DNA from: JALYRV01 sp036675475
GTDB taxonomy: Bacteria > Acidobacteriota > Vicinamibacteria > Vicinamibacterales > SCN-69-37
NCBI GenBank assembly: GCA_036675475.1
Contig: JAKFEY010000027.1
Span: 1 to 64,000 of the forward strand
DNA: 64,000 bases
Direction: 5' to 3'
The notes below the pieces were generated by a model that was not told the origin of the DNA, made no database searches, and was given only the letters and a program-made list of their open reading frames with translations. Position 1 is the first letter of the stretch, and every line of letters starts with the position of its first letter. A program made the translations under genes and the position numbers. Shown one piece after another: positions 49,164 to 57,399 of the stretch.

Positions 49164-50290
49164 GCGCGGCCGTACACGGCCAGCACTTCGGCGACGAGCA
49201 CCTCGGCGGCCTGCGCATCAGGAAACAGACCGGGATGCGTCGCGAACACCGCCGTCTCAATCTCGCGGATCGTGCGGCGCCCGTCGCACAGATCGAGCAC
49301 GGTGCGGCGCGCCTCGCCGTGAATGGTGAGCGACGGCACGGCGTCCGGCCGCGTGCGCGCGATCGCCTCGCGGGTCGGCAGCATGCCCTTCCAGGTCGAA
49401 TGCGACATCCGATCCGATCCGTCGGCGCGCGCGATGTCCCAGGTGACGATGGAGTCGGCAGGCAGTACGCGGACAGCCACGCGCGCCTGCTCGCCCGGCG
49501 CGAGGTCGAGCGGGCGATCGAACGGCAGAAACGCGGGGCGCCGCTCGATGCGATCGGGCGCGTCCGGCGCGTTGGTCATCCACACGCCCGGCGCGAGTTC
49601 CGCATGAAAGAAGCCGCACAGGCCGTCGGCGCGGCACGCCGCGGTCGCGGTGAGCGTAAACGACGCCGACAACGGCATGCCGTCCCACGACGCGGCGTCG
49701 AAGGCGATCGGCGAGGCCGCGGCGGACAGCAGCGTGATGTGTTCGATGCGCGTCGGATAGCCGGTGTTGATCGCGATGGTTCGCGCCGCCGCGGTGTCGA
49801 CGCCGCCTGGCCGCGTGCGCCAGAACTCGACGCGCGCGCGCATGACGGGCGAGGCCATCAGCGCGATATCGAGATGCACGGGACCAGGCACGATGCGCGC
49901 GCCCGGCTTGAGCAGGCGGCGCCGCGCATCGCCCGCGTACTCGAGCAGCCCCGCGTCGAATCCCATCCGGCCTATCTGATCGCACACGAGGACGTCCGCG
50001 GGTTCGGGCAGCTCGGCGCGCGTGGAATGCGCGGCGATGTGGGTGATGCGGTCGGCCGCGCCGGCGGCGCGGGCGATGGCGCGGGCGACTTCGATGATGC
50101 CGCCCTCGTCGACGGCAAACACGCGCGCGGCGCCGGCGTCGAGCGCCATGAGGCCGAGGATGCCCGTGCCGCAGGCAAGGTCGAGCACGATATCGCCCGG
50201 CGCGACGGCGGCGTGAATGGCGCGGCGGAACGCGTCGAGCCGCGGCTGGTCGCTCAGATATTCACGGTGTTCGTCGAGGACGAGCGACAT
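49160..50290 (-). CDS. PRMT-like methyltransferase with C-terminal PqqD-like domain
   Basis: 376 residues. The N-terminal part is a class I methyltransferase in the PRMT mould: VLDLACGTGILGLMALDAGA (about 35-54), VFAVDEGG, then VCDQIGRMGFDAGLLEY and RRRLLKPGARIVPG, followed by the PRMT-like beta barrel. The double-Glu loop of true PRMTs is not conserved (Asp at these places). Residues about 318-376 (TVLDLCDGRRTIREIETAVF to AEVLVAEVLAVYG) resemble a PqqD/RRE winged helix, suggesting it binds a leader peptide itself. It starts 18 bp after the precursor gene. Methylation of the core peptide is inferred. Confidence 0.8.
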   Translation of the reverse strand: MSLVLDEHREYLSDQPRLDAFRRAIHAAVAPGDIVLDLACGTGILGLMALDAGAARVFAVDEGGIIEVARAIARAAGAADRITHIAAHSTRAELPEPADVLVCDQIGRMGFDAGLLEYAGDARRRLLKPGARIVPGPVHLDIALMASPVMRARVEFWRTRPGGVDTAAARTIAINTGYPTRIEHITLLSAAASPIAFDAASWDGMPLSASFTLTATAACRADGLCGFFHAELAPGVWMTNAPDAPDRIERRPAFLPFDRPLDLAPGEQARVAVRVLPADSIVTWDIARADGSDRMSHSTWKGMLPTREAIARTRPDAVPSLTIHGEARRTVLDLCDGRRTIREIETAVFATHPGLFPDAQAAEVLVAEVLAVYGRA

Positions 50291-50308
50291 GAACGCGGCG
50301 GCGGGCCC

Positions 50309-50473
50309 TTACAGGCACCGCATCTTGCCGCCGGCTTCCGTGATGTTGCCCGACGATCCGCGCGTGAGCTTCGCGAGGTGGCCGTACTCCACCAGCGCGG
50401 GCTTCTCCCAGGCGCGCGCGGGCCTGGCGGTCTCGTCGCGCGGGCGGTCGGCGTCGTCCGGAGTGTGCGCCAT
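50309..50473 (-). CDS. Lasso peptide precursor
   Basis: 54 residues from ATG 50473 (GAGGGG just upstream; an earlier ATG at 50482 overlaps the cyclase stop). The leader contains WEKPALVEYGHLAKLT, matching the lasso leader pattern YxxPxLxxxGxxxxxT with Trp for Tyr, and Thr at position -2. The predicted core after Arg(-1) is GSSGNITEAGGKMRCL. Gly1 and Glu8, the only acidic residue of the core, would close an 8-residue macrolactam with an 8-residue tail. It lies between cyclase and tailoring genes on the same strand. Product unverified; recognition is by motif and context. Confidence 0.85.
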   Translation of the reverse strand: MAHTPDDADRPRDETARPARAWEKPALVEYGHLAKLTRGSSGNITEAGGKMRCL

Positions 50474-50478
50474 GCCCC

Positions 50479-52281
50479 TCATCTTGCCCCAAAGCGCGCG
50501 GCCAGCCAAGCGTCGACGCCGATGATCCGCCACAGCGCGAGCGCCGCCGCGCCGTCCTGTTCCCGGGCGCGGGCGGCAAGGGCGCCGACTTCGGCGGACA
50601 CGACCCAGCCGCGCGCCGTCAGCGCCGGCACGGCGAGATGGCGCTGCACGTCCGGCGCGCGAAGCGCCTCCACCAGCAGGCGCGTGAAGTCGTTCTTCGT
50701 CACGCGCGCGGCGGTCTCGGGCGACAGCCGCGGCGCCATGGCCGCGCGCATGGCCGCGCGGTTGTGCGCCGGCGTGAGGTGCGCGTCCTGCGGCGTGGCG
50801 AACGCCAGCTCCACGAGGCGCCGGTCGTAGAACGGATGACGCAGCTCGACGCCCGACGCCACCGCCAGGCGGTCGAGTCGCTCCTTGGCAAACGCTTCTT
50901 CACCGCTGTCGAGACGCCATCGCATGCGGCGCCAGCTTTCGGCCGGCGCGCCGCGCGTGTCGGGGCGCCGGCGCAGCCGATCGCGCAGCTCGACGCGCGC
51001 GGCAAACGCCGGATCGATCCACGCGGGCAGCGGGGCGTGCCTGACGGCGCGCGCCGCGCGCCGCAGCGGCGCGGGCACGAGCGGCAGCAGGCCATCGCGC
51101 GCGAAGGATGGCCAGCTCCATGTCACTTCCTCGCCGGCGGCAGCCCCCGCGCGCTGCCATTGGCGCAGCGCGCCCAGCCGGCCGCGCCGCAGCAGGTCCG
51201 CCATGTGCGCCATCTCGCCGCTCCACCACTGATCCCCGCCGAACCCCGTCAGCACAACACGGGCGCCCGCGGCCGCGAGCGCGGCATGCAGGCCCGTGAA
51301 GAGCGGCCGCCCCGAAGGCGAATCAGGCAGATCGGCGTCGGTGAGGATCGAGGCGAGATCGTGCGCCGGCGGATCGACAGGCGGCGTCACCGCGATCGGC
51401 TCGATCGACCACCGGCGCGCCATCGCATCGATCCAGCGCGACTCGTCGGCCTCCGGCCAGGGAAAACGCAGCGCGCCGGCCATCGGCGCCGCCAATCCGT
51501 TCGCGCAGATCGTGCCCAGCACCGACGACGAATCGAGCCCGCCGCTCAGGTGCGTCCCGACCGTGGCACTGCCGGCGCACCGCGCGCGAACCGCCTCGTC
51601 GAACACCTCGCGAAATCGCGAGGCGTGATCGTCGAGCGATCCGCCGTGCATCTCGCGCGGCGGCTCCCAGTACCTCGAAACCGCAACGCCCTGCTCGCTC
51701 GCGACGAGCATGTGGCCCGCCGGCACGCGGCGCACCGATAGAAACGGCGTGGCTTCCGCGTCGGCAATGTCGCCCCCCAGGGCTTCCGCGAGAAAGCCCT
51801 CGTCGGGTGAATCGCCGGGCTCCACGAGCGCGCGCAGCTCCGACGCGCATCGCACGTGCGCGGTGCCGGCGCGGTAATAGAGCGGCCGGATGCCGAGCGC
51901 GTCGCGAATCGCCAGCAGGCGGCACGCGCGCGTGTCGAGGATCACGATCGCGAAGTCGCCGGCGAGGCGGGCCGCGAAGCCGTCGCCCCAGCGCGCGAAC
52001 GCCTCGAGCGCGATCCCCGCGTCGGTCGCGTCGGCCGGCAGCCCGAGCTCGCGGCGGAGATCGGCCGCGTTGTCGAGCCGCAGATCCGCGGCGAGCAGCC
52101 CGCACGACGGATGGCTGCCGAATGCGGGCGACGGACCCGCCGCGCCGATCACGCCGCCGGCGCCCGCGACAACCAGGCGATGACCGGCGCCCCGCTCGGG
52201 CATGCGCTCGAGCAGCGCCTTGACGGCAGCCTGCGCGGCGGCCGCATCGGCGGCGCCAAACACCGCGGCGACGGCATTCAT
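50479..52281 (-). CDS. Lasso peptide cyclase (asparagine-synthetase-like, LasC/McjC type)
   Basis: 600 residues. The N-terminal half has the class II glutaminase fold (ARLAGDFAIVILDTRACRLLAIRDALGI) but begins MNAVAAVFGA, lacking the catalytic Cys2 of real asparagine synthetases. The C-terminal half has the PP-loop HLSGGLDSSS (about 244-253), LTGFGGDQWWSGE and VELRHPFYDRRLVELA, so ATP activation is retained. This pairing is typical of lasso cyclases, which adenylate the side-chain acid and form the isopeptide. It overlaps B2 by 4 bp and is followed directly by the precursor gene. Confidence 0.88.
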   Translation of the reverse strand: MNAVAAVFGAADAAAAQAAVKALLERMPERGAGHRLVVAGAGGVIGAAGPSPAFGSHPSCGLLAADLRLDNAADLRRELGLPADATDAGIALEAFARWGDGFAARLAGDFAIVILDTRACRLLAIRDALGIRPLYYRAGTAHVRCASELRALVEPGDSPDEGFLAEALGGDIADAEATPFLSVRRVPAGHMLVASEQGVAVSRYWEPPREMHGGSLDDHASRFREVFDEAVRARCAGSATVGTHLSGGLDSSSVLGTICANGLAAPMAGALRFPWPEADESRWIDAMARRWSIEPIAVTPPVDPPAHDLASILTDADLPDSPSGRPLFTGLHAALAAAGARVVLTGFGGDQWWSGEMAHMADLLRRGRLGALRQWQRAGAAAGEEVTWSWPSFARDGLLPLVPAPLRRAARAVRHAPLPAWIDPAFAARVELRDRLRRRPDTRGAPAESWRRMRWRLDSGEEAFAKERLDRLAVASGVELRHPFYDRRLVELAFATPQDAHLTPAHNRAAMRAAMAPRLSPETAARVTKNDFTRLLVEALRAPDVQRHLAVPALTARGWVVSAEVGALAARAREQDGAAALALWRIIGVDAWLAARFGAR

Positions 52282-52688
52282 GCGGAGGTAACGAAGACCG
52301 GATGCGGCGCCGCGTCGATCGAACAGAGCGGCGCATAGGGGCGAACGGGATGCTGCCCGCTCAGCGCGAGGCTGCCATGCGCGAGCCAGGCATGGGCCGC
52401 GAACGCGCGCGGGCTTGCGCCGCCCGGCGCGACGCCGATCGTGACGCGCGCGGCCAGCCCTTCGCGCGCCAGCAGGTGCGCGCCGGCCAGCGCGCGCGTA
52501 AGACAGGTCGGCCGCGCGATCCACGCGGCGCGATTGAGCGCGCGCGCGATTTCCGCGGCGCGCGCCGGATCGAGCCGCGCGCCTGCAGGCGCCTGCAGCT
52601 GCCGCCCCGCAAGATCGCGGCACGACACCACGCGCAGCGCCAGCGCCGTCGTTACCAGCACGCGCAGCGCGCGAAAGGTCAGCATCAT
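52278..52688 (-). CDS. Lasso leader peptidase B2 (transglutaminase-like)
   Basis: 136 residues from ATG 52688 (a second ATG follows directly). It matches the lasso B2/Transglut_core3 type: ARPTCLTRALAGAHLL with catalytic Cys62 and FAAHAWLAHG with His99. The third, acidic member of the usual triad is not obvious. B2 removes the leader after B1 delivers the precursor. The gene overlaps B1 and the cyclase by 4 bp on either side. Confidence 0.88.
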   Translation of the reverse strand: MMLTFRALRVLVTTALALRVVSCRDLAGRQLQAPAGARLDPARAAEIARALNRAAWIARPTCLTRALAGAHLLAREGLAARVTIGVAPGGASPRAFAAHAWLAHGSLALSGQHPVRPYAPLCSIDAAPHPVFVTSA

Positions 52689-52957
52689 GGGGCCGGCGCG
52701 ACGATGAGGCCGCGCGCCGTGAGGTCGGATACGAAGGCGTCGACATCGGCTTCGATCACCTGACGATCGGCCGCGAACTCGCGCGCGAGCGTGGCGACCA
52801 CGGCCTCGCGCGCCTCGCCGGCCTCGATCAACTGCCAGATGCGGGCAGCCGTTCCGGTCATGCCGAAGTACAAACTGCTCCGCAAATCGAGCACGAGCAC
52901 CTCGCCATCGAGCTCGCGCGAAAGCGCATCGGGGCTCACCTGGTAGGGTCCGGCCAT
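52685..52957 (-). CDS. PqqD-like RiPP recognition element B1
   Basis: 90 residues: VLVLDLRSSLYFGMTGTAARIWQLI followed by VVATLAREF and ADVDAFVSDLTARGLI, the three-strand/three-helix pattern of PqqD-type RREs. In split-B lasso systems B1 binds the leader's Tyr-x-x-Pro region and presents it to B2. It is the first gene of the cluster; a 164-bp promoter-like region lies upstream. Confidence 0.88.
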   Translation of the reverse strand: MAGPYQVSPDALSRELDGEVLVLDLRSSLYFGMTGTAARIWQLIEAGEAREAVVATLAREFAADRQVIEADVDAFVSDLTARGLIVAPAP

Positions 52958-53121
52958 CGAGGCTATCTTAGGACGCCGGTACGACGGGACGGTAAGCTGT
53001 GTAATTACAAGGACTTACAGACGTGTGCAAAGGCATGCAGAAACGGGTGTCTCAGGCCGAAAAGTTGGGTGTAATGTACCAGGCCGGTACGTGGTATTGT
53101 ACGTAAAATAACCGACGCTAT
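52958..53121. promoter_or_regulatory. Divergent control region between lasso cluster and exopolysaccharide operon
   Basis: 164 bp, clearly richer in A/T than its surroundings, between divergent start codons. Direct repeats GTAATGTAC (53071-53079) and GTATTGTAC (53094-53102) lie 23 bp apart, about two helical turns. The palindrome GTACC-AGGCC-GGTAC (53076-53090) and inverted TACGT/ACGTA (53088-53105) overlap them. TAAAAT at 53104 could be a -10 for the rightward gene. This looks like a dimeric-regulator operator, but no promoter can be assigned with certainty. Confidence 0.45.
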
Positions 53122-53721
53122 ATGACACGAGCTGACATCCGCCTCGTCGCCGTCGTCGCCATGTTCACGCTGGCCGCGCCGTCCCTCGACGCGCAGGTCA
53201 GTGTTGCCGGCCGTGCCGCCGCGCGTACGATTGCCACGCGCACGACGACGTCCGCCGCGCGCGCGGCCAGCGCGCTCAGCTCACTGGGCTCAGGCACGTC
53301 CACCACCGCCTCGCGCCTCACGTCCGTGATGGGATATCTGTGGGCGGGCGAAGGCATGCCGGTATCGAACGCCACCGTGCAGCTGCGCAACATCGTCACG
53401 GGCCAGATCGAACAGGTGTCGTCGACGCTGCAGAACGGCGCGTTTGCGTTTCAGAACGTGAGCAGCGGCACGTACGCCATCGAGTACGTCACCGAGTCGG
53501 CCGGACGCGTGCTGGCCGTCGGCCAGGCGTTCAGTGTCGCGCCGGGTGAAACGGTCGCCACGTTCGTGCGCCTCGGATCGAAGCTCGCGCTGCTCGTCCC
53601 CGACCTGGCGTCGAATGCGGCCCAGGCCGTCGTCTCCAACGCGGCCCAGGCGGTCGCGTCGGGCATTGTCAGTGTTGCAGGCACCGCTGCCCCGGAACAG
53701 CCTGCAAGCCCGTTGCGCTAA
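53122..53721 (+). CDS. Secreted protein with carboxypeptidase-regulatory-like domain
   Basis: 199 residues with a signal peptide (MTRADIRLVAVVAMFTLAAPSLDAQ). After an Ala/Thr/Ser-rich stretch, residues about 72-150 form a beta-sandwich of the CarboxypepD_reg type: VMGYLWAGEGMPVSNATVQL, NGAFAFQNVSSGTYAIEYV. The C-terminus holds the short duplication SNAAQAVVSNAAQAVAS. It is the first gene of the exopolysaccharide operon, 29 bp before the BY-kinase gene. Function unknown; a periplasmic or surface role is likely. Confidence 0.83.
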   Translation: MTRADIRLVAVVAMFTLAAPSLDAQVSVAGRAAARTIATRTTTSAARAASALSSLGSGTSTTASRLTSVMGYLWAGEGMPVSNATVQLRNIVTGQIEQVSSTLQNGAFAFQNVSSGTYAIEYVTESAGRVLAVGQAFSVAPGETVATFVRLGSKLALLVPDLASNAAQAVVSNAAQAVASGIVSVAGTAAPEQPASPLR

Positions 53722-53750
53722 ACGACCGTTTCAGGAAACACGGCGACAGC

Positions 53751-56081
53751 ATGCTTACGTCTCCCCACGAGCCCGCCGGCGACCGCGCGATGCCTCCGAT
53801 GCCGCCCAGCATGCCGATGGGCAGCGGCGACGGCGAGATCCACCTGCTCGATCGCCTCAGCGTCGTTTATCGCTATCGCCGCCTGGTCATTTCGATCGTG
53901 GTGCTCATCGTCGCCGGCAGCGTCGTGCAGACGTTCACGACCGTGCCGCGCTACAAGGCCACGGCGGTTGTGGAAATCGCGGAGGAGCGCCCGCTCTCGT
54001 CATCGCTGCGCGACATCGAGCAGCAGTTCTCGATTCAGGACCCCGAGGTGTACATGACGACGCAGGAGAACGTCCTGCGGAGCCGCGATCTCGCGCGCGT
54101 GGTCGTCAAGAAACTCGATCTGGCGCACCATCCGGAATTCGCGCCGGGCGCCGACGCGCCCTCCGGCCTTGCCGCGGCGTTCGCGTCGGTACGCGGCCGG
54201 ATCACCCGTCCCCTGCGTGAACTGTTTCAGAGCAAGCCCCCTGTCTCCGCGACCGTGACCCCGGCGGCGCCATCCGATCGCGCAGGCGCGTCTGAGACGC
54301 CCGAAGAGGCGGCGCTGGTGACCGCGTTTCTCAACCGCCTGGTGATCGAGCGGCGTCCGCTGAGCCGGCATGTCAACGTGCAGTTCGACGCGCGTGACCC
54401 TCAGCTTGCCGCGCGCGCCGCGAACATGCTGGCCGAGGAGTACGTCGACAAGAATCTCGAGCTGAAGCGGACGGCGCTCGACAGCCGCATCAAGCTGTAC
54501 GAGAGCGAAATCCAGAACCAGAAGCTTCTGATCGACGGATATCAGACTGCGCTCTTCGCCTACCGGGCGAAGACCGGCACCGGCGACGTCAACGAGAACG
54601 TGCTGGGCACCACCATCGCGCAGTTCGCCAGCGAAGAAAACAGGGCGGCCACCCTGGCCGTTCAGCACAAGGCTGTGTACGACCAGCTTCGGCCGGTGCT
54701 CGAGAACCCGGACTTCGAGGTCACCGATCCCAAAATCATGTCGCTGCCGGCCATCGTGGGCGACGGCACGGTGAGCGCCCTGCAGGGGACCCTGCAGCGG
54801 CTGCAGAGCGAGCTCCAGGCGCAGCGGGTGCAGGGCCGCATGGACAACTACCCCGAGGTGCGCCGGATCAATCAGGACATCGAGCAGAACAAGCTGCAGC
54901 TCCGCAACCGCATCCGCCTGCTCGCGCAGACGGCGCGCACGCAGTACGAAAGCGCGAACGCCAACGCGCAGAGCTATCGCAAGCTGCTCAACGAGACGCA
55001 GGCCAAGGCGGCGCAGGCGGGCATCGACGCCGTGCAGCCGGGATTCGTCGAGACCAGCCTGCGGGCGGCCCAGACCCTCTTGACGAGCCTGACGGCGGAG
55101 TTGCAGCAGACCAAGGTCATGTCCAACAGCACGGAAAACAACGTGCGGACGATGGACCGGGCCGAGATACCGCCGGCGCCGTACACGCCGAACGTGCCGA
55201 ACAATCTGGCGATCGGCCTGATTGCGGGCCTCGTGCTCGCCGTGGGCGTGGCGTTCGCCCTCGATTATCTCGACGACACGATCAAGACGCCCGAAGACAT
55301 CACCCGCAAGCTGCGCATTCCGTTCCTGGGGCTCGTGCCGGCGGTGCGCGGCGACAAGCAGCCGGTGTTGTCCGGCCCCGTCCCGCATGATTTCGGGGAA
55401 GCGTACCGCGCGCTGCGCACGTCGCTGGTCTTCACCAGCGGCGGCGAGAAGACGCGCGTGATCGCCGTGACGAGCGCGCAGCCGCTCGAAGGCAAGACGA
55501 CCACCGCGTGCAACCTCGCGATGGTGCTCGCGTTCGGCGGATCGCGCGTGCTGCTGATGGACGCCGACCTGCGGCGGCCCGGCGTGCACAAGGCGCTGAA
55601 GTTGAACAACACGGTGGGCCTGTCGCACCTGCTCGTGGGCCAGGCGCGGGTGCGCGAGGCGATTCAGCGCACCTCCGATCCGAACTTCTGCGTGATGACG
55701 GCCGGGCGCACGCCGCCCAATCCGTCGGAGCTGCTGTCGTCCGAGCGCATGCGCCAGCTGGTAGAGAACCTGTCCGAGGGCCCGTTCGACTGGGTCATCA
55801 TCGACACGCCTCCCGTGCTGGCCGTCACCGATGCCGTGGTGATCACGCCGATGGTGTCGGGCACCGTCTTCGTGCTTGGTGCCGAAATGACGCGCCGCCG
55901 GCTGGCCGAGCGCGCGGTACAGATGGTGCTGCAGACACGCCCGCGCGTGGTGGGTGCCGTGCTGAACCGCGTCAACTTCGACCGCAACAAGTATTACTAT
56001 TCGCGCTACTACGGCTATCAGTACAAGAGCTACTACGGGCAGCAGACCCGGGCAACCGAGCAGCCCTCATCCGAGGGCTGA
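53751..56081 (+). CDS. Polysaccharide co-polymerase / tyrosine autokinase (Wzc type)
   Basis: 776 residues. Two membrane helices (about 43-60 and 481-503) flank a periplasmic Wzz domain with long coiled-coil regions. The cytoplasmic BY-kinase has Walker A' SAQPLEGKTTTACNLAM, Walker A-prime LLMDADLRRPGVHKAL and Walker B WVIIDTPPV. The tail ends with a tyrosine cluster (KYYYSRYYGYQYKSYYG), the autophosphorylation substrate in this family. It controls chain length and export of a polysaccharide. The window has no wza-like outer membrane exporter; it may lie beyond 64 kb. Confidence 0.96.
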   Translation: MLTSPHEPAGDRAMPPMPPSMPMGSGDGEIHLLDRLSVVYRYRRLVISIVVLIVAGSVVQTFTTVPRYKATAVVEIAEERPLSSSLRDIEQQFSIQDPEVYMTTQENVLRSRDLARVVVKKLDLAHHPEFAPGADAPSGLAAAFASVRGRITRPLRELFQSKPPVSATVTPAAPSDRAGASETPEEAALVTAFLNRLVIERRPLSRHVNVQFDARDPQLAARAANMLAEEYVDKNLELKRTALDSRIKLYESEIQNQKLLIDGYQTALFAYRAKTGTGDVNENVLGTTIAQFASEENRAATLAVQHKAVYDQLRPVLENPDFEVTDPKIMSLPAIVGDGTVSALQGTLQRLQSELQAQRVQGRMDNYPEVRRINQDIEQNKLQLRNRIRLLAQTARTQYESANANAQSYRKLLNETQAKAAQAGIDAVQPGFVETSLRAAQTLLTSLTAELQQTKVMSNSTENNVRTMDRAEIPPAPYTPNVPNNLAIGLIAGLVLAVGVAFALDYLDDTIKTPEDITRKLRIPFLGLVPAVRGDKQPVLSGPVPHDFGEAYRALRTSLVFTSGGEKTRVIAVTSAQPLEGKTTTACNLAMVLAFGGSRVLLMDADLRRPGVHKALKLNNTVGLSHLLVGQARVREAIQRTSDPNFCVMTAGRTPPNPSELLSSERMRQLVENLSEGPFDWVIIDTPPVLAVTDAVVITPMVSGTVFVLGAEMTRRRLAERAVQMVLQTRPRVVGAVLNRVNFDRNKYYYSRYYGYQYKSYYGQQTRATEQPSSEG

Positions 56082-56130
56082 CCGCAGCCGCGCGGCAGCC
56101 GCGGCGGCTGTCGGTGCGGTCGCGTGGGCG

Positions 56131-57399
56131 GTGCTCGCGTTCGGGGCCGTCTATCCCTGGGCCGCGCCCCCGCTGCTCGCGCTTGCGCTCGTCGCGCTGT
56201 GGCTCGCGCGCGCCACGCCGTCGCGGCGCGACCTGCTCGACGTCGCGCCGCTCGCCGCGGTCGCGATCATCGCGTTTCAGCTGATGCCGCTTCCCGTGTC
56301 CGTGCTCGACGTGCTCGCGCCCGAACACCGCGCCTATCGCGCGGCCATGTCGCTCGGCTACGACGCGCGCGCGTGGGCGCCGCTGTCGCTCGATCCGCGG
56401 GCCACGCGCACGGGACTGATGCTGGCCGCGGCGGCCCTCGCGCTGTTTTCGGCCACGCGGCAGCTTGCGGAACACGAACGGCGGACGGCGGCGCGATGGA
56501 TTGCCTGGCTCGCGGCGATCGTGTCACTCCTCGGCCTCGGCTCGGGGATGCTGTTTCCGGGCGGGCGCATTTACGGGTTCTGGCAGCCGCTCGAGCCGAG
56601 CGCGCAGCCGTTTGGCGTCATCATCAACCGCAATCACTTCGCGGCGTGGGCGATGATCGCCGCCGCGCTCGCGGCCGGCGGCCTGGCCACCCATGCGGCG
56701 CGCCGGCGCGCGCACACGCCGGCCGCGCGCGCCCTGGTCGAGGCGCTGAGCGACACACGCGCGCTGTGGCTGCTCTTCCCGGCCGTCGTCGCCATCGCCG
56801 CGGCTGTTGCCACGGGATCGCGCTCGGCGCTTGCCGGACTGCTTGCGGCAGGGCTCGTCGCGGCGCTGCTGGTCAGAAGGCGCGCCGGACGCGCCGCGCG
56901 GCGCGTGGCGATTGCCGCGGCGGCCCTGTGCCTGATCGCCGCGTTCAACTGGTCGCGGCCCGACGTCCTCATGTCGCGCCTCGATCGAACGGGCGGCGAG
57001 CTCGGGCTGCGTTCCGCGATCTGGCAGGAGTCGATCGGCATCGCGCAGCGGTACCCGATCACGGGCGTGGGCGCCGGCGCCTTCCCCGCCGCCATGGCGC
57101 ACTATCAGCGCGCCACGCGCGACGTGTTCTTCAATCACGCGCACAACCAGTACCTCGAGATCGCCGCCGAAGGCGGCCTGCTGCTGGGCCTGCCGCTGCT
57201 GCTGTTTGCGGGCGCGCTCGCCTGGCGCATCGCGCGCCGGCTGCGGGCGCCCGCCGGCAGCGCCTTCTGGCTCCGCGCCGGCGCCGCGGCGGCGCTCGCC
57301 GGCCTGGCCGTGCTGTGTATCTGGGAATCGCCGTTCCGCACGCCGGCCACGCTCATGCTGGCGGCCGTGGCCGCGGGGCTTGCGGCGGGGCGCGACTGA
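56131..57399 (+). CDS. O-antigen ligase/polymerase-like membrane protein (Wzy_C type)
   Basis: 422 residues from GTG 56131, the first plausible start after the kinase gene; in-frame sequence upstream is Ala-rich and the true start may be slightly earlier. About ten hydrophobic helices. The family's large periplasmic loop and motif are visible: GVIINRNHFAAWAMI, ATGSRSALAGLLAAG, and GVGAGAFPAAMAHYQ with NHAHNQYLEIAAEGG. Members polymerise or ligate undecaprenyl-linked glycans. It ends in a TGATG overlap with the next gene. Confidence 0.9.
   Translation: MLAFGAVYPWAAPPLLALALVALWLARATPSRRDLLDVAPLAAVAIIAFQLMPLPVSVLDVLAPEHRAYRAAMSLGYDARAWAPLSLDPRATRTGLMLAAAALALFSATRQLAEHERRTAARWIAWLAAIVSLLGLGSGMLFPGGRIYGFWQPLEPSAQPFGVIINRNHFAAWAMIAAALAAGGLATHAARRRAHTPAARALVEALSDTRALWLLFPAVVAIAAAVATGSRSALAGLLAAGLVAALLVRRRAGRAARRVAIAAAALCLIAAFNWSRPDVLMSRLDRTGGELGLRSAIWQESIGIAQRYPITGVGAGAFPAAMAHYQRATRDVFFNHAHNQYLEIAAEGGLLLGLPLLLFAGALAWRIARRLRAPAGSAFWLRAGAAAALAGLAVLCIWESPFRTPATLMLAAVAAGLAAGRD

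Noticed and set aside
50479..52281. Asparagine synthetase B
   Set aside because: No Cys2 glutaminase nucleophile, and the gene overlaps B1/B2-like genes and precedes a lasso-type precursor. A lasso cyclase explains all of this better.
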